Shown: positions 1-6,525, counted from the first letter of the stretch. The stretch: DNA of 11,821 nt from Chloroflexota bacterium (GCA_016213125.1 JACRBR010000076.1:1-11821), one strand, 5' to 3'. Numbers and translations: made by a program. The notes: generated by a model not told the origin, from the letters alone.

Positions 1-420
1 CGCCGCGCCCTGGCCCGCGCCGCCCGGACCGAGGCCCGGCGCTCGGCGCGCGACGCCCTCCGCGGCCTCTTCATCGAATCGCTCCCGCTGGACGGCGCGC
101 GCCGCCTCGAATGGACCATCTGGGTCGCCTTCATCGGGTCCGCCGTCGCCGAACCCGGGTTCGCCAGCGAGCAGGAGCGCCGCTACATCGGCTGGCGGGA
201 TCACATCCTCGCCCTGCTCCAACGCGCACGGGCTGAAGGCGCCCTGCGCCCGAACGTCGATCTCCCCGCCGCCGCCGACCGCCTCGCCGCCACCCTCGAT
301 GGCGCCGGCATCCGCGCCCTCTTCGACCCGAAGGGCATGAGCCCCCGCCGTCTGCGCGCCGTCATGGAGGCAGCGCTCGGCGAGATCCTGCGCGACACGC
401 CCGCGACCACAATCCGCTAG
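1..420 (+). CDS. TetR/BetI-type transcriptional repressor, C-terminal part (5' end outside window)
   Basis: Frame 1 is open from the first base to a TAG at 418-420, giving 139 residues with no start of their own. The visible part is the ligand-binding and dimerisation domain of a TetR-family repressor. The segment LPLDGARRLEWTIWVAFIG, then a helix ending in ERRYIGWRDHILALL, then LRPNVDLPAAADRLAATLDG, follows the pattern of BetI-like TetR C-terminal domains (a Trp-rich helix, a W-R helix, and a 'LRPD-D...AADRL-A--DG' helix pair). The DNA-binding helix-turn-helix must lie upstream of the window. The ligand cannot be inferred. It is followed after 44 bp by a GC-rich hairpin, so it is probably transcribed separately from the ArsR gene downstream. 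The family call is from remembered domain patterns. Confidence 0.8.
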   Translation, partial: RRALARAARTEARRSARDALRGLFIESLPLDGARRLEWTIWVAFIGSAVAEPGFASEQERRYIGWRDHILALLQRARAEGALRPNVDLPAAADRLAATLDGAGIRALFDPKGMSPRRLRAVMEAALGEILRDTPATTIR

Positions 421-464
421 ACCGGCCACGCTCGCCGAGGCAGCCACCCCCTCCCGCAACCGGC

Positions 465-489
465 GGGACCTTCAGGGGTCAGAGGTCCC
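465..489 (+). terminator. GC-rich hairpin after the TetR gene, possible terminator
   Basis: GGGACCT (465-471) pairs perfectly with AGGTCCC (483-489) across an 11-base loop. It lies 45 bases after the TetR stop and before the ArsR promoter region. There is no T-run (C-rich bases follow), so intrinsic termination is uncertain; it could equally be a structural element of the intergenic region. Confidence 0.3.
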
Positions 490-529
490 CCCGCCGGGGC
501 CGAATGGCACTGCCCGCCCGCCCTTCGAT

Positions 530-551
530 TCCATATGTTTCGACACATGGA
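530..551 (+). promoter_or_regulatory. Inverted repeat over the ArsR start region, candidate ArsR operator and -10 element
   Basis: TCCATATGT (530-538), a 4-base spacer TTCG, and ACACATGGA (543-551) form a 9-bp inverted repeat with one mismatch (A535/C546). Its size, AT-rich core and position over the start of the gene are what is expected of an autoregulatory ArsR/SmtB operator. TATGTT at 534-539 fits the -10 pattern TANNNT. If used, transcription would begin near the second ATG at 547, giving a leaderless mRNA and an operator directly covering the -10. No convincing -35 is seen. The repeat is seen directly; its function is inferred. Confidence 0.5.
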
Positions 552-918
552 CGCATCACCCCTCCCCGACTCCATCACCAACCTGCTCGTCACTCTCGGC
601 GACAGCCAGCGTCAGCGCGTGCTCCGCGCCTTCCTCGATGCCCGGACGTGGGAGCTGCCCGCCACCGCCATCGCCGCACGATGCGCCCCTCTCTCCCGGC
701 CCGCCGTCTCGCATCACCTCGCCATGATGCGCCGCACGAAGGTCCTCACCGCGCGGCGCGACGGCAAGCACATCTACTACACCATCAACCGCAACTACAT
801 CGAGACCGCACTCCACTCGTTTCTCGCGTTTCTCGACACCTGCTGCACGCCCGCGGACGAATGTACACCCGCGGACAGACACGCGGCCGTCGCAGCCGGA
901 ACGGAGGCAGCGCGATGA
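535..918 (+). CDS. arsR-like: ArsR/SmtB-family metalloregulator with C-terminal CC-x5-C site
   Basis: A 127-residue winged-helix repressor. After an N-terminal helix (SQRQRVLRAFLD) come the recognition region LSRPAVSHHLAMMRR (53-67) and the wing RRDGKHIYYTIN (74-85), typical of ArsR/SmtB proteins. The classical metal motif ELCVCDL is absent; the equivalent stretch reads ELPATAIAARC with a single Cys50. Instead Cys103, Cys104 and Cys110 near the C-terminus form CC-x5-C, the spacing described for the arsenite site of A. ferrooxidans ArsR (Cys95, Cys96, Cys102). De-repression by As(III) or Sb(III) is therefore the best guess. Neither ATG 535 nor ATG 547 (Met5) has a Shine-Dalgarno; 547 may be the true start on a leaderless message. 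The stop overlaps the next gene's start as ATGA, so the two genes are translationally coupled. Family call is strong; the ligand is inferred. Confidence 0.88.
   Translation: MFRHMDASPLPDSITNLLVTLGDSQRQRVLRAFLDARTWELPATAIAARCAPLSRPAVSHHLAMMRRTKVLTARRDGKHIYYTINRNYIETALHSFLAFLDTCCTPADECTPADRHAAVAAGTEAAR
844..879 (+). repeat. In-frame 18-bp duplication encoding CTPADE / CTPADR in the ArsR tail
   Basis: Codons 844-861 and 862-879 encode CTPADE and CTPADR, differing at a few bases (for example tgc/tgt, acg/aca and the last codon). The first Cys of each unit (Cys104 and Cys110) supplies two of the three residues of the proposed metalloid site, so the third ligand may have arisen by tandem duplication of six codons. 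Confidence 0.6.
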
Positions 919-3692
919 CATCCGAAACACCCGTCATGGCCCCGGTCCCGGCCGAGGACCGCTACCGCAGCCAGATCGCCTGGGACGACGCGAAGTGGGT
1001 GACCCACTGCATCAACTGCTCGCCCGGCAACTGCCCGTTCCGCGCCTACATCAAGGACGGCCGCGTCCTGCGCGAGGAACAGTCCGGCACCCTGCCCCCC
1101 ATCGAGCCCGGCGTCCCCGACATGAACCCCATGGGCTGCCAGAAGGGCGCCGCCTGGAGCCGCACCCTCGACGCGCCCACCCGCATCCCTTATCCCATGC
1201 GGCGCAAAGGCGCGCGGGGCGGCGGCGATTGGGAGCGCATCTCCTGGGACGACGCGCTCACCCAGATCGCCGACACCATGATCGACACCATCCAGCAGTC
1301 CGGCCCCGAAGCCATCGTCCAGGCGGGCACTGCCGGTGAGGGCGGCCTCACCGCCGGCTTCCTCTTCGAGAAGCTGATGAACCGCATCGGCGGCACCACC
1401 ACCGACACCAACGGCGACATCGGAGACTTCAGCGTCGGCACCTACCTCACCTTCGGCCAGGCCGCCTCCGCCAGCAGCTTCGACGACTGGTTCCACAGCG
1501 ACCTCCTGCTCATCTGGCACCGCAACCCCGTCTACACCGCCATCCCCCACTACCACTACATCGCCGAAGCCCGCTACCGCGGCGCCGACGTCGTCACCAT
1601 CGCCCCCGACTACAGCCCCTCCGCCATGCACGCCGACTACTACACCGGCGTCCGCCCCGGCGCCGACGCCGCGCTCGCCCTGTCCATGGCCCGCGTCGTC
1701 ATCGATGAAGGCCTCATGGACGAGGCGTTCGTGCGATCGCAGACCGACCTCCCGCTCCTCGTCCGCGGCGACACCGGCCGCTTCCTACGCGGCGCCGATG
1801 TCGAAGAAGGCGGCCGCGCCGACCAGTTCTACGTCTGGTCCCGGTCCGAAGGCGCCATCGCCCCCGCCTCGCGCGAGATCCTCGAAGGGAATCCGGATGC
1901 AGCCCTCGAAGGCGCTTTCACGGCCACCATCGCCGGCGGCGCGCGCGTCGAGGTGCGTCCCGTGTTCGACCTCCTGCGCGAGCGCCTCGCCGCCTACGCG
2001 CCCGAAGACGCCTCAGCGATATGCCGCGTCCACCCCGACACCATCCGCCTGCTCGCCCGGAAAGTCGCCGCCGGACGGACCTCCGTCCTCCTCGGCTTCA
2101 ACTCCGCCAAGTACTACCACGGCGACCTCATGGAACGCGCGTTGTGCCTGCTCCTCGCCCTCACCGGCAACTGGGGCAAGAAGGGCACCGGCATCGGCGT
2201 CGCCGTCACCGGCATGTTCGATGGCGCCTTCCTCTTCCCCATGAAGCCCGTCCCCGGCCGCGAGGTCTTCCGCGGCATCCTGGGCATGCGCGCCAACGTC
2301 ATCAAGGGCATGAAAGACAACGATCCCGGCCTTACCGATGCTGCGGCCGCCATCCAGTTACAGCAAGGCGGCGCCGGCAACGGACACGCCGCCGTCCCCG
2401 CCTTCCTCTGGTATCACCACACCGCCATGGCCGAGCGCTGGGCCCACGACGAGTGGTCCGACCAGAGCATGCGGAAGCCGATGGCCGAGTACATCGACGA
2501 GGCCGTCGATAAGGGCTGGTGGCGCGGCCTCAACCGCCCCCTACAGTCGCACCACCCCCGCGTCATGTTCGAGATCGGCTCGAACTGGGCCCGCCGGATG
2601 CGCGGGGGACGCGCCGCCTACGCCCCCATCCTCGATGGCCTCGACCTGCTCGTCTGCATGGACTGGCGCGTCTCCGGCAGCGCCCTCCAGGCCGATATTC
2701 TGCTCCCCGCCGCCGCCCCCTACGAGAAGCCCGGCTTCGCCCAGCCCTCCCCACAGACGCTCAACCTCACCTTCTCCGACGCGTGCGTCGCCCCAGCGGG
2801 AGAGGCGCGCCCCGAGTGGGAGGTGTTCGTCGATCTCGCCCGCAAGATCGAGGAGCGCGCGAAGGCCCGCGGCTTCACCGAGTACACCGACGGCCGCGGC
2901 ACAGCCCACCGCCTCGACGATCTCGGCGCGTACTTCACCGCCAACGGCGCCTTCGAGACAACCGAGCGTGTCCTCGAGGAGATGGTGCTCGACACTGTCG
3001 AGTCCGGCACCCTGCCTCCCGGCACCACCATCGACACCTTCCGCGAGCAGGGACACCTGCGCTTCGCCGACTGGGGCATCACGCCGTTCGCCGCCGTCCA
3101 GGCCGCCGATCTCCGCGCCGACGAGACGCACGCGCCGCTGCGCCATCACGTCGAGCACGGCCTGCCCTACCCCACGCTCACCCGCCGCGCCCAGTTCTAC
3201 ATCGACCATCCCTGGTTCATCGACGCGGGCGAGGCGCTGCCCGTCCACAAGGAGAACCCGCCCATGGGCGGCGACTATCCCCTCGTGCTCACCAGCGGCC
3301 ACTCACGATGGAGCATCCACTCCATGAACCAGTCCGATCGCGCCATGCTCGGCACCCATCGCGGCGAGCCCGTCGTTCTGCTCAACGTCGCCGACGCCGC
3401 CGCGCGCGGCATCGCGGACGGCGCATCCGTGCGCGTGCACAACGATGTCGCGTCATTCGTCGTGAGCGCGAAGGTCTCCAGCGGTGTCCGCCCCGGCCAG
3501 GCCATCAGCTACAACGGTTGGGAGCCCTACCAGTACGCCGACTGGAAACACGCGGCCGAGGTCGAGCCCGGCATGGTGAAGTGGCTGCACTTCGCCGGCG
3601 GCGAAGGCCACCTCCGCTACTGGACCACCCAGTGGCAGCCCGCCCCCATCGACCGCGCCTTCCGCGTGGATGTCGAACCCATGACACCGTAA
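915..3692 (+). CDS. Type II DMSO reductase-family molybdopterin oxidoreductase, catalytic subunit (EbdA/DdhA/SerA/NarG-like)
   Basis: A 925-residue Mo-bisMGD enzyme. The start at 915 is supported by GGAGG at 903-907 (7-base spacing) and the ATGA overlap with arsR. His31/Cys32, Cys35, Cys40 and Cys75 (in NPMGCQKG) form the N-terminal [4Fe-4S] (FS0) site. H-x3-C and the later GC-x-KG resemble NarG and relatives, but Cys35-x4-Cys40 is one residue longer than NarG's C-x3-C. Asp168/Asp171 (NGDIGDF) sit where type II enzymes carry the Mo-ligating Asp. Middle motifs include NSAKYYHGDL (396-405) and TGNWGKKGTG (417-426). The C-terminal cofactor-binding domain (about 750-925) has RRAQFYIDHPWF, TSGHSRWSIHSMN and NGWEPYQ, as in EbdA/SerA/DdhA proteins. 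There is no twin-arginine signal, so it is probably cytoplasmic. No beta, gamma or chaperone gene follows. The substrate is unknown; the upstream regulator hints at metalloid chemistry. Family confidence is high, function low. Confidence 0.9.
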   Translation: MTSETPVMAPVPAEDRYRSQIAWDDAKWVTHCINCSPGNCPFRAYIKDGRVLREEQSGTLPPIEPGVPDMNPMGCQKGAAWSRTLDAPTRIPYPMRRKGARGGGDWERISWDDALTQIADTMIDTIQQSGPEAIVQAGTAGEGGLTAGFLFEKLMNRIGGTTTDTNGDIGDFSVGTYLTFGQAASASSFDDWFHSDLLLIWHRNPVYTAIPHYHYIAEARYRGADVVTIAPDYSPSAMHADYYTGVRPGADAALALSMARVVIDEGLMDEAFVRSQTDLPLLVRGDTGRFLRGADVEEGGRADQFYVWSRSEGAIAPASREILEGNPDAALEGAFTATIAGGARVEVRPVFDLLRERLAAYAPEDASAICRVHPDTIRLLARKVAAGRTSVLLGFNSAKYYHGDLMERALCLLLALTGNWGKKGTGIGVAVTGMFDGAFLFPMKPVPGREVFRGILGMRANVIKGMKDNDPGLTDAAAAIQLQQGGAGNGHAAVPAFLWYHHTAMAERWAHDEWSDQSMRKPMAEYIDEAVDKGWWRGLNRPLQSHHPRVMFEIGSNWARRMRGGRAAYAPILDGLDLLVCMDWRVSGSALQADILLPAAAPYEKPGFAQPSPQTLNLTFSDACVAPAGEARPEWEVFVDLARKIEERAKARGFTEYTDGRGTAHRLDDLGAYFTANGAFETTERVLEEMVLDTVESGTLPPGTTIDTFREQGHLRFADWGITPFAAVQAADLRADETHAPLRHHVEHGLPYPTLTRRAQFYIDHPWFIDAGEALPVHKENPPMGGDYPLVLTSGHSRWSIHSMNQSDRAMLGTHRGEPVVLLNVADAAARGIADGASVRVHNDVASFVVSAKVSSGVRPGQAISYNGWEPYQYADWKHAAEVEPGMVKWLHFAGGEGHLRYWTTQWQPAPIDRAFRVDVEPMTP

Positions 3693-3764
3693 AGCCTCAG
3701 GGTCGTAGCCTCAGACAGCGTTCGCCGGCGTCAAGACGCACACATCACTGCGCGAAGCGCCCGT

Positions 3765-3806
3765 TCCGACCTCCGACCTCCCGCCTCCGACCTCCCGCCT
3801 CTCACC
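3765..3806. repeat. Tandem 14-bp repeat between convergent genes
   Basis: TCCGACCTCCCGCC occurs twice back to back (3772-3785 and 3786-3799), preceded by a half unit TCCGACC (3765-3771) and followed by the degenerate TCTCACC. The - strand is a purine/G-rich tract with many short G-runs. It fills most of the short gap between the molybdoenzyme stop (3692) and the dodecin stop (3810). It could help end convergent transcription or be a dispersed intergenic repeat; the sequence does not decide. Confidence 0.6.
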
Positions 3807-3809
3807 TTC

Positions 3810-4100
3810 TCACCGCTTACGCCGTGCCGCCTTCTTGGTCGCCTTCTTCGCGGGCGCCGGCGCCGCTGCCTTGACCGCCGCCGCGCGGCCCTTCGGCGCG
3901 TCCTCCAGGATGAACGTCACCAGCATGTTCACCCGGTATCCCGTGATCTTCCCGCCCTCCACCGCCACCTGCTGCTCCTTCACCCACGCGCCCGTGACGT
4001 TCCGCAACGTCTCGTTCGCGCGCCGGATCCCCTGCCGGATCGCGTCCTCAAAGCTTCGTGCGGACTGGGATGTGATCTCCGTTACTCGTGCCACCGACAT
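3810..4100 (-). CDS. Dodecin (flavin-storage protein) with basic C-terminal tail
   Basis: A 96-residue protein. Residues 1-67 match dodecin: a short beta strand (VARVTEIT), one helix (SFEDAIRQGIRRANETLRNV) and two strands (AWVKEQQVAVEGGKITGYRV...FILED). Dodecins form hollow dodecamers that bind flavins in stacked pairs in the cytoplasm. Trp39 sits at the position of the conserved flavin-stacking Trp. Arg56 stands where many dodecins have the flavin-contacting Gln, as in part of the family. Typical dodecins are about 70 residues. Here residues 68-96 form an extra Ala/Lys/Arg/Pro-rich tail ending KKATKKAARRKR, resembling histone H1-like basic tails and probably disordered. The start at 4100 is supported by GGAGG on the - strand (4107-4111, 6-base spacing). 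It is a single-gene unit convergent with the molybdoenzyme. Confidence 0.9.
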   Translation of the reverse strand: MSVARVTEITSQSARSFEDAIRQGIRRANETLRNVTGAWVKEQQVAVEGGKITGYRVNMLVTFILEDAPKGRAAAVKAAAPAPAKKATKKAARRKR

Positions 4101-4152
4101 CGCATGCCTCCAGTGCTTGCAGACCGCGCGCCGCGCGGGTTCTCGGGAGCCG

Positions 4153-4182
4153 ATCGTACCACCCCCGTCAACCCCCGGTCAC
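4153..4182 (-). promoter_or_regulatory. Candidate promoter of the dodecin gene
   Basis: On the - strand, GTGACC (4177-4182, four of six matching TTGACA) and TACGAT (4153-4158, four of six matching TATAAT) are separated by 18 bp. The start of transcription would be near 4146, leaving a leader of about 45 bases containing the GGAGG site. Weak single-sequence evidence. Confidence 0.35.
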
Positions 4183-4298
4183 GGTTCATGTGGCAGCTTG
4201 ATCATTGCGAATCCGTCAACGCCGCGGTGTGATCCCTGGCGCTTATCCCGTAGGCTAAGTCTGCGTCGCCCGGTTCCAGACGCATCTGGAGTACGCCC

Positions 4299-6017
4299 GT
4301 GTCCGAAGATTCAGCCCGGTTCCGTCTGCTGGCCGCCTTCCGGCCTGCGCTCGTCGCCGTCGCCGCCGTGCTCATCGTGGCCGCCGCTACCGGCCCCCGC
4401 GCGCCCCACGTTTCGGCTGCAACCTACGACTTCACCCCCGTCGGCCAAATCGCCGCCGATACCGTCGCCACCTACAACCTGCCCGGCGCCTCCCTCATCC
4501 TCGCCGATGAGAACGGCATCCTCTACGAGCAGGCCTACGGCTCCTACACCTCCGCGACCATCGTCCCCATAGCCTCCGGCAGCAAGTGGTACGCCGGCGC
4601 CACCATCATGACTCTCATCGACGACGGTCTCGTCGATCTCGATGCGCCCATCTCCACCTACCTCAGCTCATGGACCGGCGTGAAGGGCGCCATCACCATG
4701 CGCCAGCTCTTCTCCCACACGTCCGGCATGGCCGACGATCACCCCTGTATCGGCGACCACTCGATGACGCTCGCCCAGTGCGTCGACCAGATCTACCTCC
4801 AACCCCTCGCCGCCCTGCCTGGCACTGTCATGGACTACGGCCCCGTGTCCATGCAGGTCGGCGCCCGCATCGCCGAGGTCGTCACGGGCCAGTCCTGGAA
4901 CCAGCTCTTCGCCGAGCGCATCACCACGCCTCTCGGCATGACCTCCACCTTCATCGCCGAGCCCAACCCCCAGGTCGCCGGCGGCGCCCTCTCCACCAGC
5001 ACCGACTACACCCGCTTCCTCCGCATGCTCCTCCGCGGCGGCGAGCTCGATGGCGTCACCGTGCTCTCCGCGGCCTCCGTTCAGGCCATGCACTTGGATT
5101 CTGTCGGCGGCGCACCCAACGTGAACGGCGGCAACAACAAGTACGGCATCGGCAACTGGGTCGATACCGCAGGTCCGCTCGGCAACCCCATCCAGAACGC
5201 CAGCTACGGCGCCTTCGGCCTCACCCCCTGGATCAACTGGAACCGTGGCTACACCGGCGTCTTCCTCGTCTACACCCAGCTCGACGGCATGCAGCAGGCC
5301 GGCAACCAGATCCAGGCCGCCGCCAACGCCGCTCTCCTCGATACCGACGCTGACGAGGTCGGCGACACCATCGACAACTGCCCTGACCTCGCGAACCCCG
5401 ATCAGCTCAACGCCGACGGCAACTTCATCGACAACTCACCACCCTACCCGGCCGCCAGCGACGACAGGACGTGGATCATGTCCGATGCCTCCGGCGATGC
5501 CTGCGACACCGACGACGACAACGACGGCCGCCTCGACGTCAACGAGATCTCCGGCGGCGCCTGCGTCGTCACCAGCAGCCTCCTCCCCGATACCGATGGC
5601 GACCGCTACCTCGACGGCGCCGAGTGCGTCGCCGGCACCGATCCCAACGATCCCGCCAGCAAGCCCACTCCCGCCCAGTGCGCCGCCTACCTCGGCGTCA
5701 CCACCACCACTGATACTGACGGCGACCTCATCCGTGACTACATCGAGGTCTGCAACTACAACAGCAACCCCAACAGCGTCGACTCCGACGGCGATCAGCT
5801 CACGGGTGGCGCGCGCGACGACTGTGAGGCCGCCTCCTTCAACGGCGACCGCGTTGTGAACTCCGGCGATCAGCTCCTCCTCGTCCAGGAGATCCTGCGC
5901 GAGCCCGACCAGTCCCTCCGTCTGCCCAACTTCGATATCAACAAGGACGGCGTCGTCAACTCCGGCGACCAGCTCCTCCGCACCCAGATCTTCCTCACGC
6001 CCCCCGGCTGCCCCTGA
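4299..6017 (+). CDS. Secreted class C beta-lactamase-like serine hydrolase with Ca-binding type-3 and dockerin-like repeats
   Basis: 572 residues from a GTG start with GGAG at 4288-4291 (7-base spacing). An N-terminal signal peptide has a hydrophobic core at about 17-31 and probable cleavage near HVSA-A (residue 40). The beta-lactamase/DD-peptidase fold spans about 45-345: catalytic SxxK is S93-G-S-K96 within IASGSKWY, and LVDLDAPISTYL and LFSHTSGM follow as usual. The second motif is Y180-G-P rather than Y-x-N. GAFGLTPWINWNRGYTG (304-320) corresponds to the last strand region before the C-terminal helix. Residues 348-500 hold four or more Asp-rich thrombospondin type-3-like Ca repeats (DTDxDxxxDxxxxC). 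Residues 515-565 hold two dockerin-like Ca loops sharing VVNSGDQLL. It is probably exported and calcium-stabilised, perhaps an esterase, peptidase or amidase; the substrate is not readable. Likely monocistronic. Confidence 0.88.
   Translation: MSEDSARFRLLAAFRPALVAVAAVLIVAAATGPRAPHVSAATYDFTPVGQIAADTVATYNLPGASLILADENGILYEQAYGSYTSATIVPIASGSKWYAGATIMTLIDDGLVDLDAPISTYLSSWTGVKGAITMRQLFSHTSGMADDHPCIGDHSMTLAQCVDQIYLQPLAALPGTVMDYGPVSMQVGARIAEVVTGQSWNQLFAERITTPLGMTSTFIAEPNPQVAGGALSTSTDYTRFLRMLLRGGELDGVTVLSAASVQAMHLDSVGGAPNVNGGNNKYGIGNWVDTAGPLGNPIQNASYGAFGLTPWINWNRGYTGVFLVYTQLDGMQQAGNQIQAAANAALLDTDADEVGDTIDNCPDLANPDQLNADGNFIDNSPPYPAASDDRTWIMSDASGDACDTDDDNDGRLDVNEISGGACVVTSSLLPDTDGDRYLDGAECVAGTDPNDPASKPTPAQCAAYLGVTTTTDTDGDLIRDYIEVCNYNSNPNSVDSDGDQLTGGARDDCEAASFNGDRVVNSGDQLLLVQEILREPDQSLRLPNFDINKDGVVNSGDQLLRTQIFLTPPGCP
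5842..5990 (+). repeat. Paired dockerin-like Ca-loop repeat at the end of the serine hydrolase
   Basis: Two copies of an EF-hand-like loop, NGDRVVNSGDQLLLVQ (residues 515-530) and DINKDGVVNSGDQLLRTQ (546-563), share VVNSGDQLL and near-identical codons (aactccggcgaYcagctcctcc). Both have the N/D-x-D/N...D spacing of type I dockerin calcium loops. Each is followed by a short hydrophobic helix. This is seen directly; cohesin binding is not implied, because such stand-alone dockerin-like ends occur in many non-cellulosomal bacteria. Confidence 0.6.
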
Positions 6018-6063
6018 TCCACGCTTGCCGAAGCCGTTCCCAACACGCGCCCCCGCGATCTGC

Positions 6064-6164
6064 TATGCTGCAGGCACCTTCCTCGTAGCAGTCTCCTGTT
6101 CGCCGCGGTTATTCCGACGCACTCGACGACTTCATCGACTCGAGGTGCTCGGGCGTTGTGCCCG
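6064..6164 (+). promoter_or_regulatory. Candidate promoter and structured 5' leader of the cold-shock gene
   Basis: The 237-base gap before the cold-shock gene holds a good -10-like hexamer TATGCT at 6064-6069 (no clear -35). Downstream are two successive hairpins. In the first, 6119-6126 (GCACTCGA) pairs with 6140-6148 (TCGA, a bulged G, then GTGC). In the second, CGGGC (6150-6154) pairs with GCCCG (6160-6164) across GTTGT. If the -10 is used, the leader would be about 180 bases, similar in scale to the long temperature-sensing leader of E. coli cspA. No known riboswitch was recognised. Confidence 0.3.
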
Positions 6165-6254
6165 CGCAGGAATATCGCGTAGAAACGTCGTGGTTCGCCG
6201 GGCAACACTACCCGCCCGATTAGCGTGTACACCCCCGACGATAGGAGACTCATC

Positions 6255-6470
6255 ATGGCAACCGGACAGATCAAGCGGCTCGCGCGCGACCGAGGCTTCG
6301 GCTTCATTCGGCCCGACGGCGATTCGGAAGACATCTTCTTCCACACCTCGGCAGTGCAGGGCGGCATCTTCGACTCCCTGCAAGAAGGGCAGACCGTCGA
6401 GTTCGAGAAGGGCGCGGACGACCGCGACCCCCGAAAGACCCGCGCCCTCAACGTCCGCGTCGCGGGCTAG
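6255..6470 (+). CDS. Cold-shock domain protein (CspA family)
   Basis: 71 residues, the usual length of a single cold-shock domain. The RNA-binding motifs are present: RNP1-like RGFGFIRP and RNP2-like DIFFHTSAV. The family binds single-stranded RNA and DNA and melts RNA structure in the cytoplasm, aiding translation or antitermination. The start at 6255 was chosen because AGGAG at 6243-6247 lies 7 bases upstream and the protein then begins MATGQIKRL, as typical Csp proteins do; an in-frame ATG at 6225 has no ribosome site. The first RNP1 position is Arg rather than the usual Lys, and the second half is short and Asp/Arg-rich (KGADDRDPRKTRA), as in some GC-rich lineages. A strong hairpin follows. 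Confidence 0.93.
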   Translation: MATGQIKRLARDRGFGFIRPDGDSEDIFFHTSAVQGGIFDSLQEGQTVEFEKGADDRDPRKTRALNVRVAG

Positions 6471-6525
6471 GTCAGCCGCCGAAACACACGGTGACCGATC
6501 GGCTTCGGCAAGATCGAAGCATCGA

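Noticed and set aside
504..914. Open frame extending the first molybdoenzyme upstream to an ATG at 504
   Set aside because: It overlaps arsR in another frame, is Arg/His/Pro-rich like a shadow translation, and has no ribosome site. The ATG at 915 has GGAGG at 7 bases and the ATGA overlap.
795..1631. 278-codon - strand open frame over arsR and the molybdoenzyme
   Set aside because: Gly/Val/Ala/Asp-rich antisense shadow of a real gene in GC-rich DNA; no motif or ribosome site.
2519..3874. Long + strand open frame of 451 codons inside and beyond the molybdoenzyme
   Set aside because: Arg/Pro/His-rich composition typical of an alternative frame of a GC-rich gene; it lies wholly over the molybdoenzyme for most of its length and matches no family.
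6185..6230. GGTTCGCCGG as a tRNA T-loop
   Set aside because: The flanking bases do not form the 5-bp T stem and no matching acceptor or anticodon arm was found.
6225..6254. Ten-residue N-terminal extension of the cold-shock protein from ATG 6225
   Set aside because: AGGAG lies just before ATG 6255, and the domain begins there as in typical Csp proteins.
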